10,041 nt of DNA from Chloroflexota bacterium (GCA_023489405.1 JAMDCW010000096.1:31162-41202); one strand, 5' to 3'; numbered from the stretch's first letter, positions 1 through 8,281 are shown. Program-made: numbers and translations. The notes: generated by a model not told the origin, from the sequence alone.

Positions 1-1
1 A

Positions 2-133
2 GGACAATGTGCTTTTCCCCAGCCAGAAAACTGGGAGCCGGTTCCATTCTACGAACACGGTTCGATCGAGGAACATCCGTGGTTGTCAGCAAGCGTTGAA
101 GAGGTGAAGGGAAGAATCCAGTCTCATGGGTGA
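2..133 (+). CDS. C-terminal end of an unrecognised protein (5' end outside window)
   Basis: Reading frame 2 is open from the window edge to a TGA at 131-133, giving 43 residues. They include the stretch WEPVPFYEHGSIEEHPWL and end in a charged helix-like tail (EEVKGRIQSHG). The stop lies 8 bases inside the sufC coding region (sufC ATG at 126), a short overlap typical of translationally coupled operon genes, which supports a real gene. It is rich in Trp, Tyr, Phe and His and has a single Cys. I do not recognise the family. Genes upstream of sufC are often Rrf2 or SufR-type regulators or other Fe-S factors, but this tail shows no multi-cysteine cluster motif, so no function is assigned. Confidence 0.55.
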   Translation, partial: GQCAFPQPENWEPVPFYEHGSIEEHPWLSASVEEVKGRIQSHG

Positions 134-934
134 CGGCGATCTGGTCATTCACAACCTACACGTTCAGGTTGAAGGAAAGAAAATTCTCAACGGTGTCAAC
201 CTAACTGTCAACAAAGGCGAAGTGCATGCCTTGATGGGTCCCAATGGCTCGGGGAAAAGCACATTGTCCTACGCAATCATGGGCCATCCGCGCTATGAGG
301 TGACTGAAGGCGAAGTTCTGCTCAACGGCGAAAACCTCCTCGAGCTCGAGCCCGATGAGCGTGCCCGGCGTGGACTATTTCTGGCTTTTCAGTCGCCCGT
401 GGCCATCCCTGGAGTTAATACGCAGAACTTCCTCCGCCTCGCATTGAATGCCATACGAACCAGTGGCGTTGGCCCGCAAGGCAACGAAGGAGCACTCCCA
501 GCGCGGGATTTTCGCCCGCTCTTGCAAGAAAAGCTGCAGCTCCTCAAAGTCGATGCCGGATTCGTCAATCGTTACCTCAACGACGGCTTCTCCGGAGGAG
601 AAAAGAAGCGTGCAGAAGTGTTACAGATGGCGCTGCTGCGCCCTCAGATAAGTATCCTCATCGTGAAAGCCGTGATGAAATTGATTCTGGACTCGATGTC
701 GATGCCGTGCGTGTTGTTTCCGAAGGCGTCAATTCTCTCCTTGGTCCGGGGATGGGCGTCTTGATCATCACCCACTATCAACGCATCTTGAATTACATCA
801 AACCGGATTTCGCGCACGTGTTAGTCGACGGCCGTATCGTTTTGGATGGAGGACCAGAGCTCGCGCTCGAAGTAGAAGAGCGTGGCTACGAGAAGATCAT
901 CCAAGAAGCTCGTGCTGCTACTACGCCTGCATAA
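126..934 (+). pseudogene. sufC: SufC, Fe-S assembly ATPase, frame broken by a 14-base insertion
   Basis: SufC is the ABC-type ATPase of the cytosolic SufBC2D scaffold. The first 178 codons read as normal SufC: Walker A GPNGSGKS at residues 38-45, Q-loop Gln89 (LAFQSP), and ABC signature FSGGEKKR at 155-162 followed by EVLQMALLRPQISIL. The frame then runs off to a TGA at 762-764. The family pattern resumes in another frame at 674 as DEIDSGLDVDAV (Walker B Glu and D-loop), then LIITHYQR (H-switch) to a TAA at 932-934. Omitting 660-673 (14 bases) joins ISIL directly to DEIDSGLD and gives a complete 264-residue protein, a normal SufC length. As written, the product lacks the catalytic Glu and switch His. 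A -1 shift would put about five residues into the Walker B strand, so recoding seems unlikely. The cause is either a real mutation or a sequence artefact; see the matching repeat in sufB. Confidence 0.9.
655..673 (+). repeat. Arm 1 of a 19-base inverted repeat: inserted tract in sufC
   Basis: The sequence tcctcatcgtgaaagccgt is the exact reverse complement of 997-1015 inside sufB. Bases 655-659 (tcctc) belong to native sufC codons for Ile-Leu. Bases 660-673 are the 14 surplus bases that break the frame. Identity stops exactly at both ends (654 and 674 do not match their counterparts). The right boundary coincides with the return of correct SufC coding at the GAT codon at 674. Confidence 0.93.
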
Positions 935-959
935 CGTCTGAAAAAAGAGGAGGTTCACG
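934..959 (+). promoter_or_regulatory. Strong ribosome binding site for sufB
   Basis: The short sufC-sufB gap contains gaggagg at 947-953, six bases before the sufB ATG. This is among the strongest Shine-Dalgarno sequences in the window. It means sufB can be translated independently of the broken sufC frame. Confidence 0.8.
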
Positions 960-2360
960 ATGGCACTTGATCAGAAATTCGGAACCGAGTACAAGTACGG
1001 CTTTCACGATGAGGAAGCTCCAGTTTTCAAGGCCGAAAAAGGTCTCTCTACAGCGGTAATCCACCAGCTCTCGGACCTCAAAGGCGAGCCGGATTGGATG
1101 CGGCAGTACCGCTTGCGGGCACTCAAGCACTTCCTCGAGCGCCCTATGCCCAACTGGGGTGGTCCCGCGCTCAAAGAGATCGACTTTGACAATATCTACT
1201 ACTACGTACGCCCGTCTGAACGCCAAGGTCGAACGTGGGACGAGGTGCCGGAGTACATTAAGCGCACATTCGATCGGCTCGGAATTCCTCAAGCAGAGCG
1301 CAAATACCTTGCCGGTGTCGGCGCCCAATATGAGTCCGAAGTAGTCTATCACAACCTCAAAGAGGATCTACACCGTCAAGGCGTCGTCTTTCTCGATACC
1401 GACAGTGCGCTGAAGGAATATCCAGAGCTATTCCGCGAACATTGGGGAACCGTCATCCCGTATAGCGATAACAAGTTCGCCGCCCTCAATAGCGCCGTAT
1501 GGTCTGGAGGATCATTTATCTATGTACCCAAAGGCGTCAAGGTCGATCTTCCACTCCAGGCGTACTTCCGCATCAATGCCCAGAACATGGGGCAATTCGA
1601 GCGGACATTGATCATCGTCGATGAAGGAGCCTATGTGCACTATGTTGAAGGCTGTACGGCTCCCACCTATGCGAGCGATTCCTTGCACGCTGCCGTAGTA
1701 GAGATCATCGTCAAGCGCGGAGCGCGCTGCCGCTATACCACCATTCAAAACTGGTCCCACAATGTCTACAATTTAGTAACGAAGCGCGCCAAGGCTTTTG
1801 GCGATGCCACTATGGAATGGGTCGATGGCAATCTAGGCTCGAAGCTCACAATGAAGTATCCAGCCGTCTGGTTGATGGAGCCAGGTGCCAAGGGCGAAGT
1901 GTTATCTATCGCTTTCGCTGGTGACGGTCAACATCAGGATGCTGGCGGCAAGATCTATCATTTTGCTCCCAACACGACATCCACCATCACCTCGAAGTCC
2001 ATTAGCAAAGGTACCGGCCGGGCTAGCTATCGCGGTGAGATCAAAGTGCTCCGCGGCGCTCACCATGTGAAGTCCAAAGTGGTGTGTGATGCCTTGTTGC
2101 TGGATGAGCATTCGCGAACGGACACCTACCCTTATATGGAGTTCGAAGAAAACGATGTCGAAGTAGCGCACGAAGCCACGGTATCTAAAGTGGGGGAAGA
2201 GCAGTTGTTCTACTTGATGAGCCGTGGACTGAGCGAGGCCGAAGCTGCCGGACTCATCGTGCGAGGTTTCATCGAGCCCATAGCCAAAGAGCTCCCCTTA
2301 GAGTATGCCTTGGAGCTCAACCGTCTTATTCAGCTCGAGATGGAAGGATCCGTCGGCTAG
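960..2360 (+). CDS. sufB: SufB, Fe-S cluster scaffold protein
   Basis: SufB is the scaffold subunit of the cytosolic SufBC2D complex, on which Fe-S clusters are assembled before transfer to apoproteins. The 466-residue product is full length for the shorter bacterial SufB type; E. coli SufB is about 495. Recognisable stretches are FAALNSAVWSGGSFIYVPKG, VEGCTAP with Cys232, NWSHNVYNLVTKRA, VVCDALLLDEHSRTDTYPY with Cys376, and HEATVSKVGEEQLFYLMSRG near the C-terminus. Cys232 and Cys376 correspond to the E. coli cysteines usually placed in the sulfur-transfer and cluster-binding path; that assignment is by motif, not alignment. The ATG at 960 is set by the gaggagg site. sufD begins one base after the stop, so the two are probably coupled. 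Codons 13-19 hold the template for the stray tract in sufC. Confidence 0.97.
   Translation: MALDQKFGTEYKYGFHDEEAPVFKAEKGLSTAVIHQLSDLKGEPDWMRQYRLRALKHFLERPMPNWGGPALKEIDFDNIYYYVRPSERQGRTWDEVPEYIKRTFDRLGIPQAERKYLAGVGAQYESEVVYHNLKEDLHRQGVVFLDTDSALKEYPELFREHWGTVIPYSDNKFAALNSAVWSGGSFIYVPKGVKVDLPLQAYFRINAQNMGQFERTLIIVDEGAYVHYVEGCTAPTYASDSLHAAVVEIIVKRGARCRYTTIQNWSHNVYNLVTKRAKAFGDATMEWVDGNLGSKLTMKYPAVWLMEPGAKGEVLSIAFAGDGQHQDAGGKIYHFAPNTTSTITSKSISKGTGRASYRGEIKVLRGAHHVKSKVVCDALLLDEHSRTDTYPYMEFEENDVEVAHEATVSKVGEEQLFYLMSRGLSEAEAAGLIVRGFIEPIAKELPLEYALELNRLIQLEMEGSVG
997..1015 (-). repeat. Arm 2 of the 19-base inverted repeat: probable template within sufB
   Basis: The + strand reads acggctttcacgatgagga and is ordinary SufB coding sequence (YGFHDEE region), so this is the native copy. 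Its reverse complement is found at 655-673. The distance between arms is about 323 bases, too far for a simple hairpin mutation hot spot. Confidence 0.9.
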
Positions 2361-2361
2361 A

Positions 2362-3708
2362 ATGGCAGGTTTGACCAACGTTCAGCGTGGCTTCACGCGC
2401 GAGCTTCTCGATACCTCTATCACCGGCAGCAGTGAGCCATCATGGCTCAAAGATTGGCGTCAGCAGGCTTGGCACATCTTCGAAGAGACGCCATGGCCTA
2501 ATAGCCGGACCGATGAAGAGTGGCGGCGCACCAACATTATGGGCACAATCCGCTTCGATCGCTTCACACTAGCTCGAGGCCCAGCATCCCCCTTACCCAC
2601 CGACATACCGTTGCTCTTCCGCCGTGTTCAGGCTGACACCACCGGCCCAGTACTCTTGACGAACAATGGGAGTGTCGTCAGCAGTCGTGCCAGCGTCGAC
2701 GGGCACCCTGCCATATGTACCAGCCTCAGCGAAGCGGTAGCGCACCCAGATGCCATTGTACAGCGCTACCTTGGCCAGCAAGCGGTGCCGCCGACCTTTA
2801 GTAAGTTTGCTGCAATGAACGCTGCCTTGTGGCAGGTGGGAGCATTCGTGCGAGTTCCACGCTTCACGGAGCTGCACGAGCCAATTCACATTCTGAACTG
2901 GCTCGATTGCGATGACCTTGCTCTCTTGCCTCGTAATCTCATCGTAGTCGAAGATGGCGCCGAAGCGACGATTATTGAAGACATAGCCTCCCCTGCTGGT
3001 ATCACCACTCTCACCCTGCCCGTGACCGAAATTTATCTAGGGCGTGGCGCCCGCCTGCGCTACGTCAATGTCCAGCAGCTCGGTAGGGCTTCATACAACG
3101 TCGGCATCCAGCGCGCCGTTCTCGAAGCGAATTCTTCCCTCCTCTCCGTCACAGTGACTTTAGGCAGCCGTTGGCATAAATCCAATGTCGACGTACTGCT
3201 AGCCGGCGAAGGAGCGGAGACCGAAATGCTCGGCGTCGCTTTTGCCGATGGTGTTCAGTTCATAGATCATCACACGTTTCAAGACCACATCATGCCCGGA
3301 GCGAAAAGCGACCTGCTCTTCAAATCGGTGCTCAACGATCATGCCCGTACCGTATGGACCGGTATGATTCGCGTTCACCCCAATGCCCAGCGCACCGACG
3401 CATACCAAGCAAATCGCAACCTTCTCCTATCAGAGAATGCCCGTGCAGATTCCATTCCCGGGCTGGAGATCGGAGCAAACGAAGTTCGCTGCACTCATGG
3501 CGCGACCGCTGGCCCTCTCGACGACGAACAGGTCTTCTACCTCATGGCACGAGGATTGTCACGAGCAGCCGCAGTACGCCTCCTCGTCGATGGCTTCTTT
3601 GAACCCTTACTCCAGCGTATCCCTTCACCAGAGCTGCGAGACGAGCTCGGAGCAACGATTGCCCAGCGCACTGAAGATGCCCTTGCTTTACAGTCTCCGC
3701 AGCGGTAG
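2362..3708 (+). CDS. sufD: SufD, Fe-S assembly scaffold partner
   Basis: SufD is the SufB paralogue that pairs with it in SufBC2D and is linked to iron acquisition for the nascent cluster. Starting at the ATG one base after the sufB stop gives 448 residues, a normal SufD length. An in-frame upstream start at 2305 would lie inside sufB and is not needed. Family signs are an N-terminal helical part (WLKDWRQQAWHIFEETPWP), the core FAAMNAALWQVGAFVRVP parallel to SufB, a beta-helix region with VDVLLAGEGAETEMLGVAF, and EVRCTHGATAGPLDDEQVFY with Cys377 and His379. These match the Cys-x-His of E. coli SufD (Cys358, His360) by motif. It reads through without interruption. No sufS, sufU or sufE follows; the next genes are ATP synthase genes. 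Confidence 0.95.
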   Translation: MAGLTNVQRGFTRELLDTSITGSSEPSWLKDWRQQAWHIFEETPWPNSRTDEEWRRTNIMGTIRFDRFTLARGPASPLPTDIPLLFRRVQADTTGPVLLTNNGSVVSSRASVDGHPAICTSLSEAVAHPDAIVQRYLGQQAVPPTFSKFAAMNAALWQVGAFVRVPRFTELHEPIHILNWLDCDDLALLPRNLIVVEDGAEATIIEDIASPAGITTLTLPVTEIYLGRGARLRYVNVQQLGRASYNVGIQRAVLEANSSLLSVTVTLGSRWHKSNVDVLLAGEGAETEMLGVAFADGVQFIDHHTFQDHIMPGAKSDLLFKSVLNDHARTVWTGMIRVHPNAQRTDAYQANRNLLLSENARADSIPGLEIGANEVRCTHGATAGPLDDEQVFYLMARGLSRAAAVRLLVDGFFEPLLQRIPSPELRDELGATIAQRTEDALALQSPQR

Positions 3709-3730
3709 GCTCTAACAAAGCCTGATCAAC

Positions 3731-3739
3731 TGCTACCAT
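3731..3739 (+). promoter_or_regulatory. Possible extended -10 promoter element before the atp genes
   Basis: The 57-base sufD-atpZ gap contains tgctaccat, which fits an extended -10 (TGn followed by TAccAT, four of six to consensus). No convincing -35 lies 16-18 bases upstream. A weak hairpin (AGGCT/AGCCT, 3707-3723) spans the sufD stop but is not followed by a T tract, so no intrinsic terminator is evident. The suf and atp genes could be one transcript or be separated by this weak promoter. Confidence 0.22.
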
Positions 3740-3765
3740 GGGGCGAGAAAAGTGGACGTAAGGGC

Positions 3766-3993
3766 GTGGATAATTTCACTGTCTGGCGGGCATTTGCCCT
3801 CGCCTCACAGTTCGGCATCTCCCTCGGCGTCTTCACCGGTTTAGGTGTGTATGTTGGAGAACAGCTTGATAGTCATTTCCAGGCAGCCCCACTCTTCACG
3901 CTCGTGTGCATTTTCTTAGGCTTGGCTCTGGGTACGTGGAGTGGTATTCAGTGGATCCGGCTATCCCTAGACCACTCTTCTAGGAAACAGTGA
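3766..3993 (+). CDS. atpZ: AtpZ-like small membrane protein of the ATP synthase operon
   Basis: This 75-residue protein has two hydrophobic helices, roughly residues 10-31 and 41-63, separated by a short loop with GVYVGEQLDSHF. The glycine-rich GxxxG pattern plus a Leu-Asp after the first helix is the usual look of the AtpZ/AtpI family (also called F0F1-ATPase subunit, putative). Family members sit at the head of atp operons and are proposed to aid assembly or divalent-cation supply; the role here is inferred from position. The start is a GTG at 3766 with only a poor Shine-Dalgarno sequence, and no ATG is available in this frame. Its TGA overlaps the next gene's ATG (TGATG), so the pair is probably translated together. 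Confidence 0.72.
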   Translation: MDNFTVWRAFALASQFGISLGVFTGLGVYVGEQLDSHFQAAPLFTLVCIFLGLALGTWSGIQWIRLSLDHSSRKQ

Positions 3994-4454
3994 TGACCAG
4001 GCAACCAGATCTTTCCACCGTCTGGCGGCGGCTACGTGTGATCGTTGCATGGACCCTTGCCTTTCTGGTGAGCACGCTCCTCATCGAACATCGAGCTGAT
4101 CTGGCAATTGGCCTGAGCAGCGGATGTCTCATTGCCTTGCTCAATGCCCGTCTCCTTATCCGGCATATCGAACAATCATCCGCTTATCCTGCTCACCGCG
4201 CTGCTATCATCGTGCAACGAGGAATGGCGATCAGGTTTACGATCATCGTGCTGTCGAGTATCGTATTGATCGACAAGGCATCGCTTCAAAGCGTAGCGGG
4301 CTTTGTAGTAGGGTTGCTATGCACACTGTTACTCGGTGTTGGCGTGGCGACCCGTATAGTACTGGCACAGACTCCAGCATTTAGGAAGCAACTGCCTAGC
4401 AACGGAAATCTACAGAAAAGTGTGCAGCAACTGCTCCGAAATACCCAACAGTGA
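3993..4454 (+). CDS. atpI: AtpI-like ATP synthase assembly protein
   Basis: The product is about 153 residues with four predicted membrane helices: near residues 12-30 (IVAWTLAFLVSTLLI), 38-55 (LAIGLSSGCLIALLNARLL), 75-95 (RGMAIRFTIIVLSSIVLI) and 100-122 (VAGFVVGLLCTLLLGVGVA). This topology and the LLNARLL and RGMAIRF stretches fit the ATP synthase I family, which helps assemble the c-ring or the a/c interface in several bacteria. The ATG at 3993 is preferred because AGGA (3982-3985) lies seven bases upstream; a GTG at 3990 is the alternative. The hydrophilic tail is Gln-rich. A 57-base gap without another clear gene separates it from atpF. Confidence 0.75.
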   Translation: MTRQPDLSTVWRRLRVIVAWTLAFLVSTLLIEHRADLAIGLSSGCLIALLNARLLIRHIEQSSAYPAHRAAIIVQRGMAIRFTIIVLSSIVLIDKASLQSVAGFVVGLLCTLLLGVGVATRIVLAQTPAFRKQLPSNGNLQKSVQQLLRNTQQ

Positions 4455-4511
4455 ACCGCAAGCTTGTTATCATTGTGAGGCTCGGGACAACCAGAGGGAG
4501 AAAAGGCACGA

Positions 4512-5033
4512 GTGAATCCTGTTTCAATAAACTTGACGTTGCTATTTCAAATCCTCTCTTTCTTGATTGTGCTATGGTTTGTTAACCGCTATCTATCCGG
4601 ACCGATCGGCAAGATCCTCCGTGAGCGCCAAGAGCGGATTAGAGCGGCTTTGGCCGCTGCTGAACAAGCACGAGCTGAAGCAGCAGCCAGCCAGCAGGCG
4701 CAGATCGAGGAAATAGCACAGGCGCGTGCCGAAGCACAGGTTATCTTGAATGCCGCCCGCGAAATGGCCGAGCGCTTGCGCGAAGAGCAGCTCGATCAAA
4801 CCCGTCTAGAAGCAGCACGGCTCATAGAGCAAGCCCGCAAGGCTATTGTCTCTGAGCGTGAACAGGCGAAACAGCAGTTGCGTGCCTACGTGATTGACTT
4901 GACCATCGACGCTACTCGCCGGATTATCGGTAGATCACTCGATACCGCTGCCCAGCACGAGCTCATAACCTCAACTATCGAGGAGGTACTAGCCACCCCT
5001 CGCGTCTCCCACGGAGGGCGGATGGATGCCTAG
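4512..5033 (+). CDS. atpF: ATP synthase F0 subunit b
   Basis: Subunit b is the peripheral stalk that holds F1 to the membrane sector. The 173-residue product has one N-terminal membrane helix (about residues 8-27, LLFQILSFLIVLWFVNRYL) and the family's typical GPIGKILRERQERI just after it. A long Ala/Glu/Arg/Gln-rich coiled coil then runs to about residue 150, followed by a C-terminal delta-binding part (IIGRSLDTAAQHELI). The start is a GTG at 4512 with agaggga at 4493-4499; the spacing of about 12 is long, and gaaaagg nearer the start may help. It overlaps atpB by 8 bases. Its place before atpB and atpE is unusual, because b normally follows a and c. Confidence 0.95.
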   Translation: MNPVSINLTLLFQILSFLIVLWFVNRYLSGPIGKILRERQERIRAALAAAEQARAEAAASQQAQIEEIAQARAEAQVILNAAREMAERLREEQLDQTRLEAARLIEQARKAIVSEREQAKQQLRAYVIDLTIDATRRIIGRSLDTAAQHELITSTIEEVLATPRVSHGGRMDA

Positions 5034-5829
5034 TATGACAGCTATGATCGTAGCTCAAGCTGCAACAACCACGAGCACTGCTAGCCTGCCCGCCATCCCC
5101 ATCGGAGAGCACTGGCTGCAGACAGGGCACGGTCTGCTTGCGATCAACTGGGATACCATCATCTTGACCTGGCTCATTATCGCCATCATCGTCATACCCG
5201 TGCTCGTCGTTTCCCGAACCTTCACCACCGGTGTCCCCCGTGGTGTTCAAAACCTCTACGAGTTTGTCGTGGAATTCGTCAGCTCCCAAGCTGAGCAGAG
5301 CGTTGGTGAACGAGCGACGTCCGTTCTCTCTATTGCCGTTACCCTCTTCGTTTTCATTCTCCTCTCGAACTACCTCGGTCTCCTACCCATTCCCTACTTC
5401 AGATCGCCTACAAGCGATCTCAATACTACGCTCGCAATGGGAATATTCGTGTTCATTCTCGTCCAGTGGCTGGCATTTCGGGAACGAGGCTTTGTAGGAC
5501 AGCTCAAACATCTCACTCAACCATACCCTCCCTTCATCCTTATCAACATCATCGACGAGCTTTCTCGACCAGTTACACTCTCCTTCCGTCTGTTCGGGAA
5601 TATCGTAGCAGGCGAGATTATGATCGTTATTCTCCAGGCACTCCTCTATCACGCACCAATCTTTCTTCTCTTGCCGATGCCAATATGGCTTGGGTTTAGT
5701 TTCTTTGTAGGCCTCATTCAAGCGTTTATCTTCATGATGTTATCTCTTGCATACATCGGTCTGGCAACAGAGCACGCTGAAATGAGTCATAATCACGCAG
5801 ACCGTGGGGCAGAAGAGGAGCACGCCTAG
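5026..5829 (+). CDS. atpB: ATP synthase F0 subunit a
   Basis: Subunit a provides the ion half-channels next to the c-ring. The 267-residue protein is strongly hydrophobic with five or six membrane helices. It carries the hallmark SRPVTLSFRLFGNIVAGE with the essential stator Arg at residue 188 (E. coli aArg210 by motif), and LIQAFIFMMLSLAYIG in the last helix. The hydrophilic C-terminus is His/Glu-rich. The ATG at 5026 lies inside the end of atpF and has ggaggg (5013-5018) seven bases upstream, a strong site in the 3' end of atpF. ATG codons at 5035 and 5044 are alternatives with worse spacing. The length is normal and nothing is missing. Confidence 0.96.
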   Translation: MPSMTAMIVAQAATTTSTASLPAIPIGEHWLQTGHGLLAINWDTIILTWLIIAIIVIPVLVVSRTFTTGVPRGVQNLYEFVVEFVSSQAEQSVGERATSVLSIAVTLFVFILLSNYLGLLPIPYFRSPTSDLNTTLAMGIFVFILVQWLAFRERGFVGQLKHLTQPYPPFILINIIDELSRPVTLSFRLFGNIVAGEIMIVILQALLYHAPIFLLLPMPIWLGFSFFVGLIQAFIFMMLSLAYIGLATEHAEMSHNHADRGAEEEHA

Positions 5830-5936
5830 GAGAAATCATCCCATGACGCCGCACTTGGTATAGTTGTCAGGGCTTATGGCTACGGAGCCTAGTCCACGAA
5901 GAGGATATTCAAAGACGAGTTGCAGGAAGGGTCAAG
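5830..5936 (+). other. 107-base leader before atpE with possible mini-ORF and small hairpin
   Basis: This is the longest gap in the atp block. It holds aggag at 5828-5832, ten bases before an ATG opening a 6-codon frame (MTPHLV, 5843-5863). It also has a small hairpin, GGCT/AGCC with loop ACGG (5878-5889), and then aggaaggg (5924-5931), the Shine-Dalgarno sequence for atpE. c-subunit genes often have special leaders because many c copies are needed per enzyme, but a regulatory role here is speculative. No convincing promoter pair was found. Confidence 0.3.
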
Positions 5937-6200
5937 TTGTTGAGCATGGATATGCAGCACGCCATTCTTATCGCAGGGGCATTCATCGGAGCAGGCCTCA
6001 TGTTCGGCTTGGGAGCAGCCGGCGCAGGTATTGGCGATGGTCTGGTAACCTCTCGTACCGTCGAAGGTATTGCTCGCCAGCCGGAAGCACGGGGAACACT
6101 CCTGACAACCATGTTCATCGGTGTCGGCCTCATCGAAGCGTTGCCGATCATCGCTCTCGTTTTTGCTATCGTCCTCATCTTTGCAACGCCAGGAAAGTAA
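5937..6200 (+). CDS. atpE: ATP synthase F0 subunit c
   Basis: Subunit c forms the rotor ring. The 84-87 residue product is a two-helix hairpin: a Gly/Ala-rich first helix, the polar loop ARQPEA conserved in the family, and a second helix with the ion-carrying Glu (GLIEALPIIALVFA; residue 67 from the TTG, 64 from the ATG). The residue after Glu is Ala rather than Ser or Thr, and the first-helix position that is Gln in sodium-type rings is Asp (GIGDG). Both suggest proton coupling by comparison with known sodium-binding motifs. The Shine-Dalgarno aggaaggg at 5924-5931 is best placed for the TTG at 5937 or 5940. The ATG at 5946 gives a natural MDMQHA N-terminus but 14-base spacing, so the start is uncertain by three codons. 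Confidence 0.95.
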   Translation: MLSMDMQHAILIAGAFIGAGLMFGLGAAGAGIGDGLVTSRTVEGIARQPEARGTLLTTMFIGVGLIEALPIIALVFAIVLIFATPGK

Positions 6201-6203
6201 CGT

Positions 6204-6746
6204 ATGGCCAGCGTAGGCCACCCTCGACGCTACGCCGAGGCGCTCTTCCAGCTTGCTAAAGAACGAGACTCCGTAGCTTCGTGGAGCCGGCAGCTTACAC
6301 GAGCGGCTCAGTTGCTCGATGATGATCAAGTCATCATCCAACTGAGCAATCCGGAGATCGATCCCATCCAAGTGCGCGCTGTCCTATCTCAAGTACTCGC
6401 TCCCGATGATGACCCAGAGATTCTTAACCTACTTATGGTATTAGTCCGTCATCGGCGCCTCCATATAGTAGGGCGCATAGCCGAGCTCTTGGTAGAGCTC
6501 GGCGAGCGCGAAAAAAATGTACGGTCGGCTACTGTCCGTACACCCGTACCGCTCGCCCCGGGGGAGCTAGGCCGTCTCCGAGAGAACCTGCTGGAGCACA
6601 CCCATGCATCATCGATCAATCTAACACAAGAGGTAGATCCATCGATGATCGGTGGACTCACGATCCGAATCGGAGATCTGCTGATCGATGGCAGCATTGA
6701 CGCCCGGTTGGCAGAGCTGCGAGAAGCCCTCAGTCGAGCACAATAA
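6204..6746 (+). CDS. atpH: ATP synthase F1 subunit delta
   Basis: Delta joins the top of F1 to the b stalk. The 180-residue product has the family opening RRYAEALFQLAKE and a helical N-domain up to about residue 105. The C-terminal domain contains DPSMIGGLTIRIGDLLIDGS, the most conserved part of the family, and ends RLAELREAL. The ATG at 6204 has aggaaag (6191-6197) six bases upstream, lying inside the end of atpE, so it is probably coupled to it. Inside the gene is a perfect 9-base inverted repeat (6480-6503) followed by seven A residues. These fall in ordinary coding sequence. Confidence 0.95.
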   Translation: MASVGHPRRYAEALFQLAKERDSVASWSRQLTRAAQLLDDDQVIIQLSNPEIDPIQVRAVLSQVLAPDDDPEILNLLMVLVRHRRLHIVGRIAELLVELGEREKNVRSATVRTPVPLAPGELGRLRENLLEHTHASSINLTQEVDPSMIGGLTIRIGDLLIDGSIDARLAELREALSRAQ

Positions 6747-6763
6747 AATAGGAGATACAGAGA

Positions 6764-8266
<1,503 letters not shown>

Positions 8267-8281
8267 TAATGGTAGCTGCTC

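Noticed and set aside
655..680. Programmed frameshifting or an intron-like element in sufC
   Set aside because: No standard slippery heptamer is present, 14 bases is far too short for an intron, and a -1 shift would place extra residues inside the Walker B strand. The exact sufB match explains the tract better.
921..1352. Minus-strand open frame of 143 codons across the sufB start
   Set aside because: It lies opposite well-conserved SufB coding and resembles no known family. It shares the peptide LIVKAV with the frameshifted sufC frame only because of the inverted repeat.
3738..3761. 7-codon ATG frame just before the atpZ GTG start
   Set aside because: No ribosome site precedes it and it is short enough to be chance.
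5855..5893. Promoter-like TTGTCA before atpE
   Set aside because: The -35-like hexamer has no acceptable -10 at 16-18 bases (only CCTAGT-like), so it is not annotated as a promoter.
6318..6338. 8-base inverted repeat GATGATGA / TCATCATC in atpH
   Set aside because: Low-complexity GAT/ATC codons for Asp and Ile explain it; there is no regulatory context inside the gene.
6480..6517. Perfect 9-base inverted repeat (GCCGAGCTC / GAGCTCGGC, 6-base loop) followed by seven A residues in atpH, including an A AAA AAT heptamer in frame
   Set aside because: It is coding sequence for a repeated Glu-Leu pattern using the common GAG CTC codons. The stem lies before, not after, the A run, so it does not match a -1 frameshift signal, and on neither strand is a stem followed by a T tract as in a terminator.
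6608..6649. 9-base inverted repeat ATCATCGAT / ATCGATGAT in atpH
   Set aside because: Long 24-base loop within conserved coding sequence; ATCGAT-like words are common in this window.
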